DNA of 28,563 nucleotides from a virus. Shown piece by piece: positions 13,740 to 20,469 of this stretch. The notes beneath the pieces are model-generated. The model did not search any database, had not been told where the DNA came from, and saw nothing but the letters and a program-made list of their open reading frames with translations. The first letter of the stretch is position 1; each line of letters starts with the position of its first letter. Location: the IMG/VR virus record IMGVR_UViG_3300045963_000149, positions 1 to 28,563 of that record. One strand, 5' to 3'. A program made the translations under genes and the position numbers.

Positions 13740-14158
13740 GACCTACACTAGATCAGTACTTCATGGAGATAGCACACGTGGCAGCCAAGCGTGCTACGTG
13801 TGCACGGCGCAGAGTTGGATGCGTCATCGTTGACGCCAACGGCTACATCCTGTCGACAGGCTACAACGGCATGCCAAAGGGTTTCCCTCACTGCATCGAT
13901 GAGCCATGTGACGGCGCCAATTACCCGAGCGGCACAGGCCTCGACTTGTGCCAGTCATTGCACGCTGAGCAGAATGCCATTGCTCGGCTGCGTGAACCGT
14001 TCCTGGCACACACGCTCTACTGCACGACTGCCCCTTGCATCAGTTGTGTGAAACTGATCCTGGCCACTAGTATGCAGCGGATTGTGTTCGACTCCGACTA
14101 TCTCAGTGGCGGCAAAGACCTGTGGTTGAGGGCAAACAAGGTCTGGGACAAGCTGTGA
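13736..14158 (+). CDS. Deoxycytidylate (dCMP) deaminase
   Basis: A 140-residue zinc enzyme converting dCMP to dUMP. Motifs: V-G-C-V-I-V-D (27-33), T-G-Y-N-G-M-P-K-G (41-49), the catalytic H-A-E-Q-N-A-I (H76, E78) and P-C-I-S-C (C101, C104) binding zinc. C-x-D-E-P-C in the substrate loop is typical of the ComEB/T4 Cd class. It starts at GTG 13736 in GTGA overlap with the upstream gene and is itself overlapped by the polymerase start, so it is produced with the replication gene. The dUMP it supplies would feed the thymidylate-synthase-like enzyme on the opposite strand (19822-20469), which fits a modified-pyrimidine pathway. Confidence 0.93.
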   Translation: MRPTLDQYFMEIAHVAAKRATCARRRVGCVIVDANGYILSTGYNGMPKGFPHCIDEPCDGANYPSGTGLDLCQSLHAEQNAIARLREPFLAHTLYCTTAPCISCVKLILATSMQRIVFDSDYLSGGKDLWLRANKVWDKL

Positions 14159-15963
14159 AGATCAGGCCAAAGGCGGTACTCGACATCGAGTGCTACCGCA
14201 ATTTCTTCCTCATTGCACTCAAGAACATTGAGACTGGCAGAGTCGCCACGTTCGAGCGCTCTGACTGGACCGACTTCGACAGTGAGCAACTCAAGCGCGT
14301 GCTTGTCAAGTACACCATCGTGACGTTCAACGGTAAGCGCTATGACGAGTTGCTGCTAAAGGCTTGCATTCGTGGAGCAGACAATGCTGAACTAAAGAAG
14401 CTCAGCGATGACATCATCATCAACGACCTCAAAGCCTGGCACGCAGAGACCAACTATCGCCTGCTGCCATGCACGTACATCGACCACATCGACTTGATCG
14501 AGGTGGCCCCTGGCAAAGCCAGCCTAAAAATCTACGGTGGCAGGCTGCACAGCAAGCGGATGCAGGACTTGCCGATTGCACCTGACGCAGAGATCAGCTC
14601 AGTCAGTCGTGAGCTGTTGGCAGACTATTGCGTCAACGACCTCAACACGACGATCGATCTGTACAAGAGCATCAGAAAGCAAATCGAGCTGCGTGAACGA
14701 ATGAGCAACGAGTACGAAGTCGACTTGCGTTCCAAGTCAGACGCACAGATGGCCGAAGCAGTCATCCGCAGCCAGATTGAAAAAATCAAGGGCGAACGGA
14801 TCTATCGGCCTGAGTTCAGCAAGGACTACTCATTCAACTACCGGGCTCCATCGTGGGTCAGCTTCAAACACATTGAGCTTGTGAAAGCACTGCAAGTCTT
14901 CACCTCTGTCACGTTCAAGCTCGATGAGAAAGGTGACGTCAAAGAGCCTGACGAAGTCGGCGCACTCAAGTTCAGCATCAACGACACTGTCTACCAGCTA
15001 GGCATTGGCGGCATCCACTCATGTGAGAAGAAGCTGTTTCACGTAGCATCTTCGCAATGTGGTATTTACGACCGCGACGTGACCTCGTACTATCCAAACA
15101 TTATCTTGAACCAGCGGCTTGCTCCTGAGCACTTAGGCGCTGACTTCTTGAAGGTTTACAGGTCCATCGTTGAGAGGCGCATTCACGCCAAACGAACCGG
15201 TGACAGTGTCACTGACGCGTCTCTCAAGATCACGATCAATGGTTCGTTTGGCAAGTTCGGTTCAAAGTGGTCTGCCTTGTACGGACCGAACTTGCTGATC
15301 CAGACTACGGTCACGGGTCAGTTGGCGTTATTGATGCTCATCGAATCTCTTGAAGACATCGGAGCTCGTGTGGTCAGTGCAAACACCGATGGCATCGTGA
15401 TCCTCTGTAATGTTACTCACAGAGCTTGCATGCTTAAGCGCATCGAGCTGTGGGAGAAGCAGACTGGCTTTGGCACAGAAGAGACCGAGTACGCTGCGCT
15501 CTATTCTAGGGACGTCAACAACTACATCGCGCTGAAAAAAGACGGCAGCTACAAGGTCAAAGGCGCGTACGCTGACCCGAACCTAAGCAAGACACCTGCT
15601 CACCAGATCTGCGTCAAGGCTGTGATCGACTACCTACAGTTCGGTCTGCCGATCGAGATGACGGTCAGGCGCTGCAAGGACATCAAGCAATTCGTCACAG
15701 TGCGTGCCGTGACAGGCGGTGCAGTCAAAGGTGACGACTATTTAGGCAAAGCTGTCCGCTGGTACTACGCCATTGGAGAGACGTCTGCTATTCACTACAA
15801 GAAGAACGGCAACAAGGTCCCACGTACAGATGGAGCCAAGCCGGTCATGGAGCTGCCAAGCAAGCTTCCGTCCGACCTAGATCATGCATGGTACATCAAA
15901 GAGGCATACGACATGTTAGCCGACATTGGAATCAAACAACCACCCACAACCACGAAGGAGTAG
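14155..15963 (+). CDS. Compact family B-like DNA polymerase with 3'-5' exonuclease motifs
   Basis: A 602-residue replicative polymerase starting at GTG 14155 (GTGA overlap with the deaminase). Exonuclease motifs: L-D-I-E (D10, E12), F-N-G-K-R-Y-D (N59, D64) and Y-C-V-N-D (D162). Polymerase motif A is Y-D-R-D-V-T-S-Y-Y-P (D308), motif B is K-I-T-I-N-G-S-F-G (K358, N362), and motif C is S-A-N-T-D-G-I (D412). Motif C reads NTD where DTD is usual; the second Asp, which binds metal, is kept. Only about 50 residues separate motifs A and B, so the fingers region is short and I see no protein-priming TPR insertions. It should replicate the phage genome with the helicase and ssDNA-binding protein on the other strand. 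Confidence 0.88.
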   Translation: MKIRPKAVLDIECYRNFFLIALKNIETGRVATFERSDWTDFDSEQLKRVLVKYTIVTFNGKRYDELLLKACIRGADNAELKKLSDDIIINDLKAWHAETNYRLLPCTYIDHIDLIEVAPGKASLKIYGGRLHSKRMQDLPIAPDAEISSVSRELLADYCVNDLNTTIDLYKSIRKQIELRERMSNEYEVDLRSKSDAQMAEAVIRSQIEKIKGERIYRPEFSKDYSFNYRAPSWVSFKHIELVKALQVFTSVTFKLDEKGDVKEPDEVGALKFSINDTVYQLGIGGIHSCEKKLFHVASSQCGIYDRDVTSYYPNIILNQRLAPEHLGADFLKVYRSIVERRIHAKRTGDSVTDASLKITINGSFGKFGSKWSALYGPNLLIQTTVTGQLALLMLIESLEDIGARVVSANTDGIVILCNVTHRACMLKRIELWEKQTGFGTEETEYAALYSRDVNNYIALKKDGSYKVKGAYADPNLSKTPAHQICVKAVIDYLQFGLPIEMTVRRCKDIKQFVTVRAVTGGAVKGDDYLGKAVRWYYAIGETSAIHYKKNGNKVPRTDGAKPVMELPSKLPSDLDHAWYIKEAYDMLADIGIKQPPTTTKE

Positions 15964-15965
15964 CC

Positions 15966-16082
15966 ATGCTAGACGACCTGAAAAACGAAGTCATTGACCA
16001 ACTGCCTGGGAGTGTCATTGCGATACTCGTGGCATTCGTTGGCGGCTTTTGGATCGGGATCTTAATGAGGGCGTGGGTATGA
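15966..16082 (+). CDS. Small single-pass membrane protein, 38 residues
   Basis: Starts at ATG 15966 with an excellent AAGGAG 5 nt upstream, at the very end of the polymerase gene. A short acidic N-terminus (M-L-D-D-L-K-N-E-V-I-D-Q-L-P) leads into one hydrophobic helix (about residues 16-35). The stop overlaps the next ATG as ATGA. The strong ribosome binding site and coupling argue for a real gene despite its length. The function is unknown; a small inner-membrane protein, possibly acting on host envelope functions. Confidence 0.7.
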   Translation: MLDDLKNEVIDQLPGSVIAILVAFVGGFWIGILMRAWV

Positions 16083-16345
16083 CCCTAATCCAACGTCTAC
16101 GCGAAGACGCAGAACACCATGCCGAAGTTGCGAACCAGTGTGACTGCCGACCAGAAGACACGATCAACTGGCAGCATCGTTGCAATGCCCTAGAAGCCGC
16201 GGACAGTCTAGAGCAAGATATGGAAGCAATCAAGAGGCTTGAAAGAGCCCTAGCAGAGTACATTCTCGTGACCCCGCTGCCCGTTCAACGGGAGATCATG
16301 GCCAAGCTAAGGAATAGTGATGGCGTATCTGCACAGCAAAGCTGA
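16079..16345 (+). CDS. Small protein of unknown function, 88 residues
   Basis: Starts at ATG 16079 (ATGA overlap with the membrane protein; GAGGGCG upstream). The sequence M-T-L-I-Q-R-L-R-E-D-A-E-H-H, then N-W-Q-H-R-C-N-A-L-E-A-A-D-S-L-E-Q-D, is strongly helical and charged. This resembles small phage proteins with a T-L-I-x-R-L-R start; the minus-strand gene at 27192 begins similarly (M-T-T-L-I-Q-R-L-R), so the two may share an origin. No catalytic motif is visible. The stop overlaps the next gene. Confidence 0.7.
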   Translation: MTLIQRLREDAEHHAEVANQCDCRPEDTINWQHRCNALEAADSLEQDMEAIKRLERALAEYILVTPLPVQREIMAKLRNSDGVSAQQS

Positions 16346-16613
16346 ACGCAAGCTTGAAGAGCTTGAGAACACTGTCCGGTTACTCAAATCGACCATGTTC
16401 ATGTTGAAGCACGGTTGTCCTGCAGATATCCTCTGCGACCAGATCAAACTGATGTGTGGTGCGACTGAGCCGTCAAAGATTCCATCACAATCAATCAAGC
16501 GTGTGGCTGACCACATGGTCGATGCCGCTGCACGTGTGGCTCTGCTGAAGAGTGGTGCATTCAGCGAAGAAGAGCTTGAGGTCATTCGTGCTCAGATCAA
16601 AGGAGCGCTGTGA
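16320..16613 (+). CDS. Small protein of unknown function, 97 residues
   Basis: ATG 16320 behind AAGGAA is preferred over the adjacent GTG at 16317. The protein is helical (A-E-R-K-L-E-E-L-E-N-T-V-R-L-L), with C-P-A-D-I-L-C in the middle and a charged C-terminus (S-E-E-E-L-E-V-I-R-A-Q-I-K). It overlaps the end of the previous gene by 26 nt in another frame. No family is recognised. It is co-oriented and tightly packed with the small genes after the polymerase. Confidence 0.7.
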   Translation: MAYLHSKAERKLEELENTVRLLKSTMFMLKHGCPADILCDQIKLMCGATEPSKIPSQSIKRVADHMVDAAARVALLKSGAFSEEELEVIRAQIKGAL

Positions 16614-16637
16614 TGTCTCAAACTAGTGGGAAAGTCT

Positions 16638-16847
16638 ATGATCAAAACTCTATTTGATAGCGGCCACACGCTCATCGACAACAATGTCGGTGACTTAGAC
16701 TTGGTCTGCCCATTCGAACGTCAAACCCTGTTCGTACCAGCGATGATTGGTATCACACTGACTAACAAGACGAAGTGCCCTATCTGTGGCTCCCAGTTGG
16801 GGATTCGTATCAAGGACAACGACTACGGCTCAAACTCCGTTGACTAG
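16638..16847 (+). CDS. Small protein with C-P-I-C-G zinc-like motif
   Basis: A 69-residue protein. ATG 16638 with GGGAAAG upstream is preferred over GTG 16626. It contains D-L-V-C-P-F-E-R and C-P-I-C-G-S-Q-L, three cysteines in the spacing of half a zinc ribbon, so metal binding is possible but incomplete on sequence alone. It is the last plus-strand gene, and its final 18 nt overlap, tail to tail, the end of the minus-strand gene at 16830. Confidence 0.65.
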   Translation: MIKTLFDSGHTLIDNNVGDLDLVCPFERQTLFVPAMIGITLTNKTKCPICGSQLGIRIKDNDYGSNSVD

Positions 16848-17963
16848 CATCTTGTACTCAAGTGGCGACATTTTGCCCTTGATCACGTAGTCGTCCGATG
16901 GGTGGACGTCGATCTCGTTGAACGACTTGATCAGCCCATAGTCGAGCATGGCCTTCTGTCTGCCGAATGGGTGGTCCTGGATTGTGCTACTGTTCCACAG
17001 CGTGTCGCGGTCCAGATGGTTGTAGTCATGGCCAGGCCTGACATAATTTTCAATCCAGCGGATGAAGTCGCAGCAGATGTCCTCAGCATCATATGGGTGC
17101 TCGCCCGTATCGCTCTGAATCTGTTCCATCACAGCATCGAGGAACGACTCCTCTGGGCCACGTCCAAGCGGCCTCGCCAGGTACTTGATGCACTCTTTTG
17201 CGTTTGTGCCGTAGAAAAACGGCGTGTTGCGCCAAACCAGACCTGGGTAGAAGTCTGCGATGTCTGCAATCACAGCTGCGTACTGGAACTTGTAGGCCCG
17301 AAGATTTTTCAGCTTGTTCCAGGCAAACATCCACTCACCGACTTTACGCAGTGTTGGTTTGTCCGATTGATTCAGCATCTCAGCCAACTCCCTCGCTAAG
17401 CTTGGCGCGTAGGCTGCTAGGAACGTGTCACCTCCAAGCTTAAACCGGCCGCTTGGCTTTGGGAATGCTGGAAACTGGTAGCCGACACTTGTGTAGATCT
17501 TCATCGTATCCGGGCGATTGGCCACCACGTCGATCATGTCTTCAATCGAACGGCACTCAGACAGGTGCGGAAGGATAGTGTTGTTGTATCCGCTTGGCTT
17601 CTTGGCGTAGTTGATGCCGCTTCCAGTCACACGATGAAGGATGAAGACGTACAGCCATTCAGGCAGATCCCAGTACTCGTGGATGAAGTCAAACTTGTCG
17701 CAAATGGGTTTGCGCACCGCGTGTAGCTTGTTTGCGTACGGGTGCTCAGGACTGTTGGCGTACCACAGGTCTAGGACAATCTGCGTAAATCCGGCATACT
17801 TACGGTTGACCACGTCGTAGAGATGCACGTTCTGCATGAGAGGGTCTTTGACCGTCCCTTGGTCTTGTGGAATCGTGCCGAGGTTGCACTCTATCTGCTG
17901 CGTCTTCGCCATCTGGTAGTAGCGAAGAAACTCGTTGTAGTAGCGCGTCTTCTCTATTCTCAT
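16830..17963 (-). CDS. Putative amino acid:DNA transferase (aGPT-pyrophosphorylase-like, DNA-glycosylase fold)
   Basis: A 377-residue protein starting at ATG 17963 (AGAGAGG upstream, ATGA overlap with the PLP enzyme gene). The frame to 17996 would add residues read from inside the upstream gene. The core has W-L-Y-V-F-I-L-H-R-V-T-G-S-G-I-N-Y at about 103-119, then G-Y-N-N-T-I-L, and F-Q-Y-A-A-V-I-A-D with F-F-Y-G-T-N-A-K-E-C at 227-258. The R-x-T-G-S-G segment and this layout resemble the alpha-glutamyl/putrescinyl-thymine pyrophosphorylase clade. In phages such as ViI and M6 these proteins attach an amino acid to phosphorylated 5-hydroxymethyluracil in DNA. The PLP enzyme and hydroxymethylase-like neighbours support this. 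The assignment is by eye; a divergent glycosylase-like protein of other function is possible. Confidence 0.6.
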   Translation of the reverse strand: MRIEKTRYYNEFLRYYQMAKTQQIECNLGTIPQDQGTVKDPLMQNVHLYDVVNRKYAGFTQIVLDLWYANSPEHPYANKLHAVRKPICDKFDFIHEYWDLPEWLYVFILHRVTGSGINYAKKPSGYNNTILPHLSECRSIEDMIDVVANRPDTMKIYTSVGYQFPAFPKPSGRFKLGGDTFLAAYAPSLARELAEMLNQSDKPTLRKVGEWMFAWNKLKNLRAYKFQYAAVIADIADFYPGLVWRNTPFFYGTNAKECIKYLARPLGRGPEESFLDAVMEQIQSDTGEHPYDAEDICCDFIRWIENYVRPGHDYNHLDRDTLWNSSTIQDHPFGRQKAMLDYGLIKSFNEIDVHPSDDYVIKGKMSPLEYKMLVNGV

Positions 17964-18865
17964 AGACCTCTCTCTAAGTCGCTCATGTCGTGCCACTCTC
18001 TCTGACTGCGGATGGACTCTATCAGACCAGGTGTGAGATGGCGCTCAATGTCTGCGTCTGCTCCTACGTTGATGAAGATCGCACCGGGTTTTGCAAAGAC
18101 GTCGAAGTCTGTCCAGCACTTAGCATCGTAGTTGGCCGTCGATGGAAATGGCGGGTACTCTGCAGGCTTGACGTCTTTCAAGAACGGCGTCGTTGAGCTA
18201 ATGACTTTGGCATTGCCGATCTCGCCGTCGTGCATGTTGCGAGACACTGCGATGCCTCGTGCTTCAACTGCAGGCCAAGCAATCTGGAACGCTCTGATTG
18301 CTGTGCCAGTGGACACGGCCATCCAGATCTGAGTAGGGTCTTTGCCGATCTTCTTGCTGATGTTGATCGACACGTTGACCAGGCCTGCAGTGACCAAAGG
18401 CACGCCTGTCAGACCGAACGGCAAGAACAACGCGCCGTGCTTTGTGGCCCATCGCTTTGCATACGTGTTCAACGTTGGCATTGCAGCGATCTTGATGAAG
18501 CGAAGGTCCGCTCCCCTGGCTTTGAGAACGGCCTGGTGCTTGGATGGATGCTCAGCTGCAGGACAAAAGAAGACGCACTTCTTGCCATACATTTCTGCGA
18601 GAGTGGCGATAGCGTCCGGCGCGTGGCCAACTCGCGGTGCGCAGTAGACCAACACGTCTTCTTTAGCTTCAGCTATGATCCTCTCTGCGCCAAATGCCTT
18701 GAGGCCTGCAGGTGCCTTGTCTGCTCTGAAGATCCACTTGTCCTCATAGGCTTCGACGGTCGGTTCAGGCATTCTGCCCTTGAAGCTGTCGTACATGTCA
18801 ACGTAGTCCTGCCGAGTGTGGCTCAGCAGGTCTTTGTTCGTTGTGTCCCGCGTGACGGTGAACAT
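17960..18865 (-). CDS. PLP-dependent enzyme, fold type II (ACC deaminase/TrpB-like)
   Basis: A 301-residue protein whose ATG directly follows the stop of the SGNH gene (TGAATG). The N-terminal W-I-F-R-A-D-K-A-P-A-G-L-K-A-F-G-A-E-R matches the R-x-D-x-x-x-x-G-x-K-x-R region of fold type II enzymes, with K56 the likely Schiff-base lysine. A-E-H-P-S-K-H-Q-A-V-L-K-A-R-G-A at about 104-119 is the usual domain-closing segment, and S-T-G-T (185-188) the phosphate-binding loop. Relatives deaminate, decarboxylate or eliminate from amino acids. In described hypermodification systems a PLP enzyme processes the amino acid already attached to DNA. Position between the SGNH-like and transferase-like genes fits that. 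The substrate is unknown. Confidence 0.8.
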   Translation of the reverse strand: MFTVTRDTTNKDLLSHTRQDYVDMYDSFKGRMPEPTVEAYEDKWIFRADKAPAGLKAFGAERIIAEAKEDVLVYCAPRVGHAPDAIATLAEMYGKKCVFFCPAAEHPSKHQAVLKARGADLRFIKIAAMPTLNTYAKRWATKHGALFLPFGLTGVPLVTAGLVNVSINISKKIGKDPTQIWMAVSTGTAIRAFQIAWPAVEARGIAVSRNMHDGEIGNAKVISSTTPFLKDVKPAEYPPFPSTANYDAKCWTDFDVFAKPGAIFINVGADADIERHLTPGLIESIRSQREWHDMSDLERGL

Positions 18866-19825
18866 TCAGCTCCAATCAAAATAGCGGCGATAGTACTTGG
18901 GTGCGATGTGGACCGAGCCACCCATTTCCATGAACCTCTCAGCATAGAGCTCAGGGTCCATGTCGTACCAGCTAAATGGTGGTTGCACAAGATCGATGCC
19001 GTGTTTGCCAATCTCATCCATGAAATGATTAGTCCAACCTGACCGCTGACACTGCGTGCCACAGAATGGCGTGTTGTTGTAGTAGCCTGTCTTAGGCAGC
19101 TTGCGACCCTCATACTCCACTGGCACAGGCGCAGCAACTTCAACTTCGCACATGTAGTCGTCTTGGATCGATTTGACGTGGTCTGCGTAGTCTTTGCAGA
19201 GCTTTCTGATACCCTCGACAGGATTGGCAAGGCGACCGATATGGTGTCGGATGTCTATTGATCCATAGACCAAAGTTACGCGCTCCGGTGTTATGCTGAG
19301 CGCGTCGATTTGTGTTTTGATTGAGCCTGATTTGAGTACGCCATGGAGAGTGGCACCGTTGGTTCTGAGCACGCTGCTCCCGGATGCGCTGAATGCCGTT
19401 GAGTGGCTGTCGCCGATGGTGACGTGTGACTGACCAAGGCCTGCCATTGTCAAGGTCTCAGAGGCATAGAGCCTTTGACCCAGTGTGTCAAGAAGATGGG
19501 CCAAAGCAGGGTGGCACGTCGACTGGCCTAGCCGCTTGCTGAGTTGCTCAACGTAGTCTGGCATCGGAATGTCCAGGCTGATGAGCTTAACCGGCTCAGC
19601 TAGCAGCATGTCCATCAGATTGTCGATGACTTTGTCGGTCACGCCGCCGAACAGATTCATCGTGCCGCCGAAGTTGACACCATGATCGAGGTAGAGAAAT
19701 GAGTGACCGGTCAAGCTGCCACCGTCGCTGATCTTTGATCCAAGCAGATCAGCCCAGACCATAGACCAACCACGAACGTGACTGCGGCCATTCGCCGGAA
19801 TGCCTGAAAACGGATTAAAGATCAT
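18866..19825 (-). CDS. SGNH/GDSL hydrolase-like protein in the modification operon
   Basis: A 319-residue protein starting at ATG 19825 (ATGA overlap with the synthase-like gene; the longer frame to 19921 is inside that gene). Block I is V-T-I-G-D-S-H-S (G138-S142) with Ser140 the expected nucleophile. V-Y-G-S-I-D-I-R-H-H-I-G (187-197) corresponds to the third block as in relatives with G-E-I-D-x-R-x-H. S-V-H-I-A-P-K-Y-Y near the C-terminus would hold the catalytic His. SGNH enzymes are esterases, acyl hydrolases or acyltransferases. The N-terminal 130 residues are not recognised. Tight coupling between synthase and PLP genes implies a step in the same pathway, for example acyl transfer to or from a modified base, but no activity is proven. 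Confidence 0.68.
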   Translation of the reverse strand: MIFNPFSGIPANGRSHVRGWSMVWADLLGSKISDGGSLTGHSFLYLDHGVNFGGTMNLFGGVTDKVIDNLMDMLLAEPVKLISLDIPMPDYVEQLSKRLGQSTCHPALAHLLDTLGQRLYASETLTMAGLGQSHVTIGDSHSTAFSASGSSVLRTNGATLHGVLKSGSIKTQIDALSITPERVTLVYGSIDIRHHIGRLANPVEGIRKLCKDYADHVKSIQDDYMCEVEVAAPVPVEYEGRKLPKTGYYNNTPFCGTQCQRSGWTNHFMDEIGKHGIDLVQPPFSWYDMDPELYAERFMEMGGSVHIAPKYYRRYFDWS

Positions 19826-20469
19826 ACGAGGTTGAAGTGGCGTGGATAGACGTGCAAGCTGCCGGCATTCCAGTAAATCGGACCTTTCTTGAGCTCCGGG
19901 TACTGTCGTTCCAAGTTGCACAAGGCCATGTCTTGTACGAAGTTGTGCCAGTGCCAGTCGCCCTTGTAGCCGAAGACGACATCGCTACTCCGCATGTTGA
20001 CGATGTAGTGCAGTTCATTGTTGCGGATCAACATTTGCGTCGAGTATGTGCACATGAAGTCCTTCATGCCGTTACGCCTGGAGTCCTCGTGCATGGTCGG
20101 CCTAGTGTAGATCATCACAGCTTGGCGACTTGTTGCATTGGCTTCTAAGGCCTTGATTGCAGTGAGGTACTGTCTATGGTTGTCCTCACTGAAAACGCAC
20201 CACCCATAGTTGGAGTTGATCTCGCCATCGAGTGATGCTATTTGCTTCCAGATTGCCGGGATGGGCGCAGGAATGTCTTCGATCTTAAGCGACTGGCTCA
20301 GGTACCATTGCAGCTCACGACGACACCAGCCATGGACCACATCGCCAAAAATCGTCTCTTCGTCAGCTATAAACGACGCATTGATGATCTCGAGGTTGCC
20401 GTCTTCGGAAAAGATCTGCTGGCTCAACAGGTTCTTGAATGTCTGCTGAATGTCCCTGACTGTTTTCAT
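19822..20469 (-). CDS. Thymidylate synthase / deoxynucleotide hydroxymethylase-like enzyme
   Basis: A 215-residue protein starting at ATG 20469 (ATGA overlap with the MazG-like gene). It follows the thymidylate synthase fold: S-N-Y-G-W near residue 90, S-R-Q-A-V-M (114-119), the nucleophile in D-F-M-C-T-Y-S (C140), M-R-S-S-D-V-V-F-G-Y (159-168), and the end G-S-L-H-V-Y-P-R-H (203-211). By eye, D171 falls where thymidylate synthases have the Asn that recognises uracil, as in T4 dCMP hydroxymethylase. This argues for a hydroxymethylase and against plain thymidylate synthase, but leaves dUMP versus dCMP open. It is shorter than typical synthases (about 260), mainly at the N-terminus. It would produce the 5-hydroxymethyl precursor for DNA hypermodification. 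Confidence 0.82.
   Translation of the reverse strand: MKTVRDIQQTFKNLLSQQIFSEDGNLEIINASFIADEETIFGDVVHGWCRRELQWYLSQSLKIEDIPAPIPAIWKQIASLDGEINSNYGWCVFSEDNHRQYLTAIKALEANATSRQAVMIYTRPTMHEDSRRNGMKDFMCTYSTQMLIRNNELHYIVNMRSSDVVFGYKGDWHWHNFVQDMALCNLERQYPELKKGPIYWNAGSLHVYPRHFNLV

Noticed and set aside
18230-19042. Plus-strand open frame of 270 codons opposite the PLP and SGNH-like genes
   Set aside because: Composition is Cys/Arg/His-rich and not protein-like; both minus-strand genes have motifs and ATGA/TGAATG junctions, so this is an antisense shadow.
19822-20469. Plain thymidylate synthase
   Set aside because: The recognition residue appears to be Asp, the protein is short, and the neighbours belong to base modification; hydroxymethylase is preferred though not proven.
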